Of a DNA stretch of 64,000 nt, positions 49,533-64,000 are shown piece by piece. Both the position numbers and the translations under genes were made by a program. Below the pieces are notes generated by a model. The model did not search any database. It worked only from the letters and a program-made list of their open reading frames with translations, and was not told where the DNA came from. Positions within the stretch are counted from its first letter, which is position 1. The number at the start of each line of letters is the position of its first letter. This stretch comes from Casuarina equisetifolia. Its lineage: Eukaryota > Streptophyta > Magnoliopsida > Fagales > Casuarinaceae. Location: assembly GCA_028551475.1 (NCBI GenBank), contig CM052355.1, forward strand, positions 13,207,023-13,271,022, in the 5' to 3' direction.

Positions 49533-52190
49533 ATCTTAGTTTTGCATTCCAAGAAGACTTTTCCCCAAGTAAGTAAACGCTTTCATACTTCCCTCCTGTT
49601 TTATCCTTCACTTCGATACTCAGAAGGGAATCTCAACGGACACCACTTTAAGAATTAGTAACACTAGAGCTCTCTTCTTCCCAGATCTTCCCTTTTTATT
49701 AAATGCGTTGCACCACTGCGGACAAGAATTGAGTAAGTAGTAAATAATTGGTGGCGCCTTTTTCGCAAATGGAGGTAGTAAATAAATTGTCATTGTTTCT
49801 TTAGGTCCCCTTTTCTTCCGTGAATTAGTGATTTGGCGTACCTCTACATGTATTATGTATTTTTGTTATTGTTGAAAGTGGGTATTGTGCCGTATTAAAA
49901 ATGAGAGGATAGACCATTAAACTTATAAGTAATGAAATTTTTTTATTTAATGTTTTATAATTTTAAAATTGACTTTTATACTCTAATATAATATTAAAAT
50001 AAAATATAAACCTTCATTTTGTAATTTCTTATACTCTGAAATTGAGTTTTAATCTACTTACAATGTTTGTATCAACATACAAGTAAGAGGAGTGTTAAAG
50101 ATAGGTGTTTTAATTTTTTTTTAATTTATACTAGTTGTGAACGTTAGGTTAAGAGATGTTGTTAGAATGGTTGGTAGAAAGCTTAAGATCTTGAAAAGTA
50201 ACATAAACATAGTTATCCCTCGTGGGGAAAAGGGTGAGGAAATGTGTTTACGAAAGTGACAAAAAAAAAAAAAAGTCGGTTTATTATCTGGATATTATAT
50301 GATACTTTGAAAAGAGGGTGGCACGCCACATTGATCTCGACAAAATATGAGAGTTTTGACTTGAAGTATGTGGATGCAGATCTTAGACTCAAGAATGCAA
50401 CTGGGGTGGGAGTCATTTTTCTTTTCACTTTGAATATGTTTCATATATTGTACGACAATTGATTTCTGCTGCTCACATCAGGGAGATGACGTAGTCTTAT
50501 CATTTATGGTAGTAATAGTAAAAGCCACATTTACTAGGAGCACACGGGACGTGGGAGACCGTGTTGTTTTAAGTTTCCCACAAACACTGTGTTCCGACCT
50601 AACGACATTTCAAGAGCTTCGAAGAAGATGAAGGTCTTGCATGCGACCATGCCCAGCTTCTCCTCACCGTCTTAGCTCCTTGGGTATCCGCGAAACTTTA
50701 AAAGTATGTGTTCGTTGGCAAAGGCCGCACCATAAAGAAACAAAAAGCCTTTGGGAGTTGAGCCGCCAGAGGGACTAACAATTGAACTGAAGGATGACAT
50801 ACAACTCATTCTCTGTCAGCTAGAGCCTTACGTGTACTCTTAATTGGTCATAATTACATTGGGCAAGGTTGATGTCGGCATTATATTTTGATAAATTTCC
50901 CCTCTCAATGTTATAACTTATATTATCGTAATTATAATCATTATTAGTTCCATGTATAGTTATATAGGGTTAGACCTTGTGTCTTCAAATCAGAAGTTTT
51001 TATGTAATTATGTCACAAAACCAAACATAGTTGAGGTTTGAAGAAAAGACTAAAGGTGAGAAACCAAAGAAGATAAGCGTTATATGTACTATATCTGTCA
51101 CTCTCTTTTCTTTTCTTTTTTTTTTTTCAGATTTTAGGAGGAATACAAGGAATTTTCCAATTTTTTTTGGGAGGTCCATCACCTCCCTCCATGCCATCGT
51201 GTAAGACCCTAATGTTTTGCATCTTTGCAAACTATGCCTAGTTTTTTTCAGACAGCTCCTTAAACATGGCAAACTACTACAAGTATTTCTCCTCCAAAAC
51301 TAACATTCTAGATTCCTTCTCCGCCATTGTTTGTGCCCATGTTTTGGCAAAACCCTTGCTTTCCATTTTTGCTGGATTGGTGCTCTAGTACCATTTTTAG
51401 GATCTAGGTCCTAACTTATAAACACATTCACAACTGCACAGATTTTTGGAAAAAATCAGGCAGAGTTTTCCCTTAATTTCAGGCTAATATAAATACAGCG
51501 GCAGCAAAGTACCATCATAATATCACTACAAAACTATACTAAAAGCTACATTGCAACTGCAACTGCAACTATATTAACAGCTACACACGACACTACAGTC
51601 TAAGCTAAGAAATTGGAAGTCAAGTTTCTGCATAAGTCCCCTGTGGCTGCGTTCTCCCCTATTATTATTACTATTATTATTATTCTTATTATTTTCATTC
51701 TAAGCCCTAGACAATACAATATGTTTTGGGCTGTCCTGAGTTATGTTTATTTCTAAGTCACATGCAATCCTTTACGAAGCCACGTGGGGGTCAGGTCATA
51801 ACATCCACAAGAAGTTCCTCCTCAATGAGTAAGTTGGAGGAGAGGGCAAAGAGAGTTAAGGATGCACGAAGGTCGCCACTTATGCTGTGAAGAACTTGGG
51901 CTAACCTTAAAGATGAAGTTGTTTTAAAAGGAAAAAGGTTATCGTGGGCAAAAGTTCCATTGGCCTAGTCTAATATTTTTGTACTGTAAAAGTCCGTCAG
52001 AGGGTATTTTATAATAGGCTTGAGGTTAGAAAGGGCCACTGGTAGGAATAATATCTTAGTTAGAGGAAGAATGGTGTAATGTTTATCTAATTTAGTTGTT
52101 AGATTTGGCCAAGCCTTCCTTCAACCTTTGTGCCTGCAGTGACCCGGAATTGGGGGGATCTAAGGCTACCCGACACTTACGTTTGGTTTT
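49533..52190. other. Intergenic region and degraded repeats
   Basis: The first few hundred bases are the cyclin promoter side. Beyond this the DNA is AT-rich with T and A runs. I saw only short unrelated frames (for example 50,213-50,462 and 51,000-51,272) and no recognised gene. An ATT-type microsatellite lies at 51661-51693. Confidence 0.45.
51661..51693. repeat. (ATT)n microsatellite, interrupted
   Basis: A run of ATT units is broken by single C substitutions. It lies in intergenic DNA without other structure. Confidence 0.85.
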
Positions 52191-52460
52191 TGTTTCTTCT
52201 TGGACAACAATTGCATCTTGTGGAGTGCTTGTAGACAGCCTATGGTGACTCATTTATCTATTGAGGCAGAGTATCGAGCTCTTGCCTCAGTTGCAGCCGA
52301 AGCAACTTGGCTTTGTGCTCTCCTACACAACCTAGATATCCCTCAGCCGTTGCCCACCACTATTTATTGCCATAACATGCCTGCTCTTTAATTTACTACT
52401 AAGCCTTCATTTCATAGCCACATTAAACACTTAGAAATTGACTATAATTTCACTTGGCGC
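52191..52460 (+). pseudogene. Ty1/copia RNase H relic
   Basis: The translation contains the copia RNase H phrases IEAEYRALASVAAEATWLC, LDIPQPLPTTIY and HIKHLEIDYNF, in the correct order. A stop follows NMPAL in mid-domain. The catalytic CDN motif reads CHN, so the active-site Asp is lost. The fragment lacks the reverse transcriptase upstream and any LTR directly next to it. It is a dead remnant. Confidence 0.85.
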
Positions 52461-53414
52461 CCAAATATCTTATAACTTTATATATTTCCTTAATTAGAAG
52501 ATTTGAAAATAAATCCAAAAGTTAGCTTAAAAGTTATATGAAATTTATTTTATTTAAACTTCATTTTATAGATCTTATCTTTAAACGAAATTTTTATTTT
52601 ATACATACACTTTACACGTTGAGAGACATTCAGTTTAAGGTCATATGGGATAAAATAAATTCAAAAAATATTATAATATTAAGTTAGAAGACTCAAAACT
52701 CAACTCAAAAACCAACTCAAGGGTTGAAAGGATAATTTTTTTATTTAAACTTTCATTTTGTAGACATCTTTCTCCTTTTAGTAGCAAACATTCTTACAAA
52801 ACCATTGCCAAAGCTACCAACCACGTACTTCGCTTCAAACTTAGCGTGGTCCCTACATTGGGTTTGAAGGGAATTGTTAAACATTCTCATACAATGGCTT
52901 CCATCGGCCGAAAATTCTATAACTTGGTGTTGGTCGAAGTGATATGGCACTCACTTTCCCTTCTTTAATGATTTACAAGGTTGAAAGGCTCAAAACATGG
53001 AAGCGTGCGAAGAGAGCCATGGAGTAACCAAAAAGAAGGTTCGATTTACTGTGGAAGCAGTAACATATGTCTTTATACAACTTCCCTCAACGAACAAACA
53101 AAAATAAAATAAAAACAAAGAAAGACTGAATATGACATCATTCTGCAAAATCAAATGTGGCCATTAAGCAAGGGCTAGCCTGATCCCATCATCTGTCGAC
53201 TCTTTCCCTCCTCTCAACTTGAAACCAACCCACATCACAAAAAACCTCTGCAGCATCTTCCCTTACATTGCATGTTGTAAAAGGTTTATTTACCCAAGAC
53301 AAGCTACTCTTTCTCCCACGAACTCCCACCCAAATCCCACTTCACATTCTCATTCTGCAGGGTCTCTCTTAAATTACATGTCGTAAAGGTTTTCCCAACG
53401 GTCGAAGTTGCATC
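52461..53414. other. AT-rich spacer and promoter of the GH36 gene
   Basis: No gene is recognised. A minus frame at 52,753-52,950 has no known relatives that I can name. The last 200 bases, pyrimidine-rich and dotted with CTCTTTCTCCCAC-type runs, probably hold the promoter and 5' UTR of the raffinose-synthase-family gene. Confidence 0.45.
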
Positions 53415-56400
53415 ATGGCTACAAACAGTGTTTTGCCAGGAAACACCTACACCATGATTCCTACCGCCTTGTCACTTCCACCCGTGCGCTTTCTTCAACT
53501 TGACTCCGGTAGATGCTTGTCGTTCTCAGGTCTGAAACAAAGGAATCTCGGACATGGGGGCCGCCGACTCTGTCCGCTGCAGGCGTCCAGACATTCCGTG
53601 TTTCTCAGTACAAAGCCCGTCCTTAAAGATGGTTCTCTTAGTGTTAACGGGAAGGACGCATTGACGGAAGTGCCTGACAATGTGGTGGTCACGCCACTGA
53701 CCAATTCATCTGCCTTTGTGGGTGCCACTGCAACCGATGCTAGTTCTCGACATATTTTCAAGCTTGGAGTTGTCGAGTATGAGCTATCTTCATTTCATTT
53801 TCTTTTTCTCTTTATGTTCTAAATTGATAGCGATTTTTCTGTTTAGGGCTGTCACTATCTCTTACCAGACTGATTTAGGCTCTTCCTGCAATCACAAAAT
53901 GTTGAACATGAAAAAAAGGATGGAATTACTGGTTTGCTTTAACTGATGTGGGCATCAACTGAAGCTAAGCAGCCAATATCCATGACAAGAAAACAGGCTT
54001 CGCATAACTCAAAATTATTGATGTTAGTTTACGTAGTTTTCGATCAAAGTTCTGCATTTCACATCGGTTGAAATTTATGGTCAATAAACTACTCTTTATG
54101 GTCAAACTTCCCACATATATGTTTCCCTGTTTCAGCTGACGGCAAAACTATAGATTTCATTCATCACTGCGACAACCACTTGTAACCGGAGTGGTTCTTT
54201 TTGTAGTCACTAATGACTATTAGCAAAGATGCGGGGAATATTATATTTTGGTTGCTTATGGAAATGTATTTCAAATCCAATCTTGTCATTTGGAGATCCA
54301 GATAGCAATTTAATGGAAATCATGTTTCCGGGATGCAGGGATGTCAGGTTACTGTCTCTATTTAGATTTAAAATCTGGTGGATGATACCACGAGTGGGGA
54401 ATTCAGGGAGAGATATTCCTATTGAAACTCAAATGTTGCTCCTAGAAGTAAGGGAAGGACCAGACGTTGGAGCATCTGATGAAACAACTTATATCGTTTT
54501 CTTGCCTGTGCTAGATGGTGAATTCAGAAGCAGCTTGCAGGGGAACTCAAAAAATGAACTCCAGTTCTGCGTTGAAAGTGGTAAAGAGTCTAAAGTTTTG
54601 CTTATCCCGTTTCTGTTTATTTACTTTTATGGCTTCATTCATATTATGAGGAAGCATAATGGCAATATGGTGCAAGATTTTTTCCCACTCCAGTACTCGA
54701 ACTATACGATGTCAAATAAGCTTGCTGATGAGAAAATCATGATTTGTACGAGTTGGTAACTCTTACTTATCAATTACATCAATCCGGGCATGCATAAAAA
54801 TGCCATAAAATATGTGATAGGACCATCCAATTTGGGCTAAGGCTTTGTGCTCGGATAGAAACTGGATAAAGGCACCACACAGCAAAAAGCATATTAGGCA
54901 TGGAGGTTGACAAGAATAAAAGTTTTATTCCTTTTAACTAATTGCTTCTCATATCTCTCTTATTCTTGTATCATGATTTGGTATTTCTGTGTTTTGACAG
55001 GCGACCCAGCTATAGTCACCTCAGAATCTCTAAAAGCAGTTTTTGTGAATTGTGGAAACCATCCATTTGAACTTATCAATGAATCTATGAAGTAGGTCAG
55101 CTCTCTGAGAAATTTAAGTAAAGTTTACTTGGGGTTATGGCACTTAATAATATTAGTTCTGTAGTATGGCAGCTCCTGAATTATGTGAATTCAAGCACTG
55201 GACAGGGATATAGACCATATAAGATCACAATTATTAAGCTGGCTGCATAGATTTCCATGCTGCTGTTGTTAGTAGCTAGAAACCAATTTTAGATGACATT
55301 CCTTGTTCACACATCTGATTCCATGCAGGATTTTGCAGAAGCAGCTTGGAACCTTTACACTTAGGGAAAACAAACAGGCAAGTCAGCCAACCGATTTCAT
55401 GTAGCAAGCCAACTAAATTTGGTCTTATTACAAGAAACATTAGAATAAAACCAGCAACCTCGGTAACATTTTATTTCGATGATTTTGTGGTGCAGATGCC
55501 TGGAATATTAGATTGCTTTGGTTGGTGCACTTGGGACGCCTTCTACCAAAAAGTTCATCCTCAAGGAATTAGAGATGGGCTTAAAAGGTCAGTTTACATT
55601 TTCTTTTACAAATTCTGAGTTTCAATGATCTACAAGATTAAAGCTTGTTTTGTTTGTCATGATGGTTCACTTACTTTGTTAGGGACTTCAAATGAGACTT
55701 AAAATAACTTTTGGTTATATAAAAGTACCTATAGGTGAGGGTTGTAATAAAATAATCCTTCATACTGTTTTGTAATGATAAATAGTTAGAAAAGATAATT
55801 GAAAATTTTGAAGGAGAATGGGATTATGCTCTAAGTTACGTGAACACCTTTCTTTGTTGGAGAGGACATAAAAATCTTCCTTACTTATGGTCCAAATGCA
55901 AAATCAAGCAATTTGGATGGTCATTTTTCCTTGATGAAGAAACTACTGTTTTTATGGTCCAAATGCAAAATCAAGCGATTTGGATGGTCATGTTCCCTTC
56001 ATAAAGAAACTACTATTTTGCTGTCATAAGTATCAACATTTTTATCACAAGTGAGATTTATCCAATACACAGTATCTTTTTGATTCACTTATATCAGAAG
56101 GAACCAGTCATGAGGTTTTAGTGTTGGCTTTCAAGTCTACAATTTTATATTTTTCCCGTAGCATTACAACTTGCTCGATTGAGTTTGCACAGCTGCTTTT
56201 TTCGCCCTTGAGAAGTAGTTTTATGGATCAGCTTTTCTTTAACTTGCTCTTGCCGCCTTTGGAAACTCATGTTTGTTAATTGACCTCCTGGATCTTCCAG
56301 TTTATCGGAGGGGGGCGCTCCAGCAACATTTTTGATCATAGATGATGGTTGGCAAGATACAATCAATGAATTTGAGAAAGAAGGGGAGCCATATGTTGAT

Positions 56401-59302
56401 GGCTCACAGTAAGTTAATCAAGGAATTTCAGATAGACTACGTTTGTTGAATGTTCATCGTGACTTAAATCCATATTTCACCTGTGCACGATAGGGTGTAT
56501 ATTACCTTCTCCTTTCCTCCATCAGGTTTGGTGGAAGACTACTCAGCATTGAAGAAAATAGTAAGTTTCGGAGAACAACAGATGAAGCTCAAAGTGAGGC
56601 ACCAACTGGTCTAAAGGATTTTGTTTCAGATATTAAGGGGACCTTTGGCCTTAAGTAAGGTTCCTAAACCGCCTTTTTAGAAAAAAAAGTTGCATTGCAG
56701 ATCTAAGAGAACCAAGGATTATAGCATAAGGATGTCGCAGCCTAGTTCATACTGAGCTCTCCTACATACATGCCCGGTGTAAAAGTACCAATGGGTGTTA
56801 AATATTCAATTTACTTCCTGACAAGTATATCAATGTCTTCCCTACATTTTCTATCTCCTGGATTTTTCATCTTCATTATCTCCTTTTGAAATTCTCAGGT
56901 ACGTCTACGTGTGGCACGCTCTTTTGGGATACTGGGGAGGGCTTCTTCCAAATGCTTCAGGAACCAACAAGTATAATCCAAAATTGACATATCCGATGCA
57001 GTCGCCTGGGAATTTAGCAAACATGAGGGATATATCGATGGATTGTATGGAGAAATATGGCGTTGGTGCAATAGATCCAGCCAAGATATGCCAGTTTTAT
57101 GATGATCTGCACAAGTATCTAGTTGCACAGGAGGTGGATGGAGTTAAAGTTGATGTTCAGAACATACTTGAAACAATTTCAGCTGGTTTAGGAGGTCGAG
57201 TGTCTCTTACCAGACGGTTCCAACAGGCACTTGAGGATTCTATAGCCGCCAACTTCCGAGACAACAACATTATCTGCTGCATGGGTCTGAGCACAGACTC
57301 CATTTACCAGTATATAACTACTGCACTGAAATGCTGCCAAATTTATCTGTTTAGCTACCCAAATATGAACTCTGAGAATTTGAACATATTAGAATTTCTT
57401 GAATTGCAAAATGCATGGACCGTATAAGAGGGACTAGGCGAATCAGTTTGCTAGGCCTGTTTCAAATGCCTCTTCCAGCTAATTTCCTTTGAATAATTTT
57501 AGGAATCCTATTTGTTTTCTTTCATCAATGATTGCATATGTCCAGCATGACCCAAAATGGTTTTGCTAGAACGTCCTCAATCATTGATACCTTGGATATC
57601 ATCTTATCATTGATATTCTAACTAGAACCAATAAAATTATGTTCCAGTAGGGTCAAAGCTGAAGTGCATCATGCAGTCATATTGATGCATCACTTCCTTG
57701 AATTTTACTACTCCCATCTTTTGTGTGCCACTTTGGAAAATTGTTTTTATGCTGGATTGAAGGTAATATCCTACCACATTGGCTAATGCAGTTCAAAAAG
57801 AAGTGCTATTACACGAGCATCTGATGACTACTACCCAAGCAACCCAACGACACAGACACTACACATAGCTGCCGTATCTTTCAACAGCATTTTTCTTGGC
57901 GAAGTTGTGGTGCCTGATTGGGACATGTTCTATGTATGGCATTGCATTCTCAGTACTCAAATCTTTTTTCTGCTTTATTGTCCAGTTTAAAATTGAATCG
58001 TTAAAAAACTGTCAGAGCAAACACGAGTCGGCAGAGTTTCATGCTGTTGCTAGAGCGGTGGGAGGCTGCGCAGTCTATGTGAGGTAAGAAACCTTACTCT
58101 GGAAATACAGAAGCGTATTTATTTATACAGAGAACCTCCAAAAGAGAAGAGTGTCTGTCACGAGAAGAACTCGAAATGAAAAACAAATAGGCATGACGGC
58201 TACGTGTTAGAGCTCTGTTACCTTTCATATACTTTTCTATTGGTGTCTTATGCATGGCTGTAGAGAAGTATATTTCCTTCAATTTTCTCTCTGTGAAATG
58301 GTTTGAAAATAAGGAATCTCTACCTGCCAAAATCGATAACAGCGACAAACCTGGCCAGCATGATTTCAATGTATTAAAAAAGCTGGTACTTCCTGATGGG
58401 TCAGTGCTCAGAGCTAAGTACCCTGGAAGGCCAACACGTGATTGCTTATTCACCGACCCAGTTATGGACGGGAAGAGGTATCTACCTTCCACTTCCCTTG
58501 TAAAATCTCAGCAGCATGGTTGTCTTCCCTGACCACTTTGTATTGGTTTCATCATAGTCTTCTGAAGATCTGGAATTTGAACAAATGTACTGGAGTTTTA
58601 GGCGTCTTCAACTGCCAAGGAGCAGGACGCTGGCCTTGCGTGGAAAAAAGCACTCAAGAAGTTCCCATCTCTGAACTTTCTGGGCCAGTCTCCCCTGCAG
58701 ATATCGAGTATTTTGAACAGGTTTCTGGGAAGCAGTGGACAGGAGATTGTGCGGTATTTGCCTTCAACACAGGTAATTTCACAATGCCACTCTACATTTG
58801 AATACAACAACTCAAGCAATTCTCAGCTTTCTAAGATAGGAGATTTCAACTGCAGGTTCTCTGCTGCGATTACCAAAGAAACAAAAGTTTGATGTCACAT
58901 TGAAAGTACTGCAATGTGATGTCTTCACCGTATCTCCTATAAAGGTCTGGCTGCTCCTACTGCGCTCAGCAGCAATTTATGATTTTCTGTAATTCTGAAA
59001 TCTGTTTGGGGTTTGGGCAGGTCTACAACGAGAAGATTCAGTTTGCACCAATTGGGTTACTGAATATGTATAACTCTGGTGGAGCCGTTGATGCCGTCGA
59101 CTTCTTCAACAGCGCTTCTAGCTGTGAAATACATGTGAAGGGGAGAGGAGCAGGTCAATTCGGAGCTTACTCCAGTACCAAGCCCAAGTCATGTTTGGTA
59201 AACTCCGAAGTTGCAGAATTTGACTTCAGGGATAAGGACAATCTTTTGACAGTCGTTGTTCATGACGCCAGGGCCTCCTGGAACATTGTTATACGTCACT
59301 GA
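53415..59302 (+). CDS. Raffinose synthase/alkaline alpha-galactosidase family protein (GH36)
   Basis: Model: 53415-53776, 54339-54580, 55001-55091, 55329-55377, 55496-55587, 56301-56408, 56526-56654, 56899-57309, 57792-57933, 58016-58083, 58343-58477, 58558-58772, 58856-58944, 59021-59302; 804 residues. The family includes raffinose and stachyose synthases and alkaline alpha-galactosidases (seed imbibition proteins). Core motifs: [34 protein letters not shown] (293-297), [26 protein letters not shown] with nucleophile Asp443, and [10 protein letters not shown] with the acid/base Asp pair near 506. The first 65 or so residues are Ser/Arg/Leu-rich and nearly free of acidic residues, like a plastid transit peptide. 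The intron at 55378 has a GC donor (CAG|GCAAGT). Where I recall CMSHNTDGLY in relatives, this protein has [10 protein letters not shown]. Substrate cannot be assigned; a plastid alpha-galactosidase is my best guess. Confidence 0.9.
55886..56019. repeat. 67-bp tandem duplication in GH36 gene intron
   Basis: Two adjacent copies begin TATGGTCCAAATGCAAAATC and continue with GGATGGTCAT and GAAACTACT, offset by 67 bases. They differ by a few bases. They lie in the intron before the exon encoding the DDGWQ motif. Confidence 0.85.
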
Positions 59303-62081
<2,779 letters not shown>

Positions 62082-63042
62082 AGCCTGACGTCACACTCGC
62101 TAAATTGAAGCAATCTATTTACTTTTCTCGCTTTCTCATGCCTTCTCATGCACACCTTTTTTTTTTTTTTTTCTGTGTTTTCTTTTTTTAATCCGAGTCT
62201 GATCTTAGAAGTCTCTGGCCACTTCTAGACTTGTTTTATAATACGTCCGGGTTCAAAGTATGATGAGATGTTTGTATAATCCTTTCCTGCTGTCTTGTTT
62301 ATTTGATTGTAAATCTAACAGTTGTTTCATTCATCAATAGTTGTGTTGAAGAGGATTGCAATTCATCATCTCTGATGATCTAGTTGATCGAATCTTGTTT
62401 GCTATTTCACGTACCTTATGGGTCAGTCACAGAACGACTTGGGTGTAGTTTGCTGGTTAATCTGTTGGTAAACGTTCAATTGAACCATATTTAGCGGCCG
62501 GCGTTGGACGGCCTTCCGTAACATTTCGAAATAATGCGATAAAACCGATTCCTCTTATCCTTCCGACCCGGGAAACAGTTGTGCTGCAAGGAGAACGTGA
62601 TTGCGTTATACTTTTTACTCCACTATGGAGGTCGTGAACGAAAGATAAATACTTGGCGAACAAACAAATGTCACTTCGCGCTTGACTTCACTCTCCGTCG
62701 CATGCCTGGAAGTCCAATCCCGGCCGTTTCAGTGTTGCAAGAGAAGTGTATGGTAGCTCGGATTTTAAATAATTCGTCAGGGAGTGTGTCATCGACTGGT
62801 CTTCGAGCGCATCATCAACTCGTCGTCCAGCGTTGGTCGTCGACACCTGACCAATAGGCGATAAACAGAAGTTGTTTTGGGATTGTGTAAGCCCACGTAT
62901 TTATGCTTTCCAGAATCCGTTTCGTGTAGATCATCGTAGATGCGGCGGACTTGGAGTAGAAGGAGAAGATTAGGATCGTCGATATCATAAGCATCGAGCA
63001 TCATCGGCTCTATCTTCCTTTGAAGATCTTAGTCAGACGATC
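62082..63042 (+). other. RABB1C 3' flank and VARICOSE promoter/5' UTR
   Basis: The 3' UTR of the Rab gene includes a T-run at 62157-62172. The second half, from about 62,560, is GC-richer and leads into the VARICOSE start codon; short frames on both strands there are unrelated to known proteins and look like UTR chance frames. Confidence 0.55.
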
Positions 63043-64000
63043 ATGGCTTCCCCAGGAAACGCAAATCTTCAAAGCCTGAATCAACAGCAGCAAGGGACAC
63101 AAATTGATGTGCAGAAGCTCTTCAAACCCTCACCGAATCCTCCTCCTGGCAATCTGATTTCCTCCCCTTCTTTCCCTTCTCCCGGGACTATTCCATCTCC
63201 ATCGGCCACTTATCCCATGCCTTCATCATCTTATCCTCCACCGACCGGGCCTTCTTACCCCTTCCATCCCCACTTCCTGCCCTACACAGCATCGCCGCTT
63301 GACCATTTCCAGCCTCAGCAACAACAACGGCTACAGCAGCAGCAACAGCAAAAGCCACAGCATGAGCTTCTTCCCGCCAGTGCCCGTTTGATGGCACTCT
63401 TGACCCCCCAGAACCCTCCCTCCTATCCGCAGTCCACTGTGCCCTTCTCTTTACCATCTCCACCTCCGTCGTCATCTCCCACTTCCGCCGCATCAGCAAT
63501 CCCTTCCGCGCCTCCTCCCACCAGGCTGCTTAGCACCAAGCTCCCCAAGGGACGCCATTTGATCGGCGACAGCGTTCTTTACGACATCGATGTCCGCTTG
63601 CCAGGCGAGGCGCAACCCCAGCTTGAGGTCACTCCCATCACCAAATACGGCTCTGATCCTGGCCTCATTCTCGGCCGTCAAATTGCTGTTAACAGATCGT
63701 ACATATGCTATGGCCTCAAGATGGGTAATATCCGCGTTCTTAACATTAATACTGCCTTAAGATCTTTGCTTCGTGGTCACACCCAGGTTCGTTTTCTGCC
63801 ACTGCCACCTCTATATTCGTGCTTCTCATCATGCACACTGGAGTAATTCTGAGTCTACTGTTTCCGCCTTTTGTCAGTTTGCTAGCTGTTTCAATTTTCA
63901 CCATTTGCTTTGATGATGTTGAAATTCAGAATCTTTTAGTTCATTGTACAATAAAAATCCGGTTTTTCATCTAGACTAAAGGGATTAAGTGGCATTTCCT
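63043..64000 (+). CDS. VCS: VARICOSE (EDC4-like decapping scaffold), first exon, runs off window
   Basis: The first coding exon is 63043-63786 (248 residues, phase 0), followed by the donor CACCCAG|GTTCG; the rest lies beyond the window. VARICOSE is the plant scaffold of the mRNA decapping complex with DCP1 and DCP2, in cytoplasmic P-bodies. The start [17 protein letters not shown] is followed by a disordered region rich in Pro, Ser and Gln (a Gln-rich tract near residues 91-104). The conserved entry to the WD40 domain follows: [18 protein letters not shown], then [20 protein letters not shown] and [20 protein letters not shown], which fits the family. The domain's remaining repeats and the C-terminal helical region are not in view. 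Confidence 0.92.

Noticed and set aside
62789..63004. 71-codon minus frame upstream of VARICOSE
   Set aside because: Lies antisense to the VARICOSE leader and resembles nothing known.

Overview
This window is nuclear DNA of a flowering plant, most likely a non-grass angiosperm. The evidence is split genes with GT-AG introns of 70 to about 2,000 bases, AT-rich intergenic DNA, plant-only gene families (NPH3, CBL, NRPD4, RGLG, plant-type PFK, GH17 with an X8 domain, CYCD3, VARICOSE) and decayed LTR retrotransposons. The species cannot be told from the sequence. All gene models were built by hand from reading frames, splice signals and family knowledge. Each model keeps its frame across every junction, but no transcript data were available.

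Left part (1-24,000), all on the + strand: an NPH3/RPT2-like BTB protein (2818-5239), a CBL2/CBL3-type calcineurin B-like calcium sensor (7029-11458), the Rpb4-like subunit NRPD4 of Pol IV/V (13082-15367), an unrecognised coiled-coil membrane protein (18169-19224), and an RGLG-type RING E3 ligase with a copine/vWA domain (21462-23825).

Middle (24,500-36,000), on the - strand: orphan coding-like exons (24531-26025), a GPI-type beta-1,3-glucanase with an X8 domain (26519-29154), an ATP-dependent 6-phosphofructokinase (32063-34684) and a 76-residue HMA metal-binding protein with a 6-base first exon (35265-35951).

From about 36,000 to 48,330 no intact gene was recognised. The stretch 41,500-48,330 is a nest of old LTR retrotransposons: a minus-strand Ty3/gypsy-like element with a broken gag relic, a primer-binding-site match and LTR copies, and two diverged 1.1-1.2 kb copia-type LTR-like repeats lying 3.5 kb apart.

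Right part (48,500-64,000): a CYCD3-like cyclin on the - strand, with a short C-terminus next to the repeat cluster; a Ty1/copia RNase H relic (52191-52460); then, on the + strand, a raffinose-synthase/alkaline alpha-galactosidase family gene with a plastid-type N-terminus (53415-59302), RABB1C (60019-62081), and the first exon of the decapping scaffold VARICOSE (63043 onward), which runs off the window. The genes do not form a pathway cluster; they are ordinary plant neighbours. The unusual points are two GC-AG introns, a uORF that overlaps the CBL start, an uncharacterised coiled-coil gene, orphan minus-strand exons, and the retrotransposon nest.
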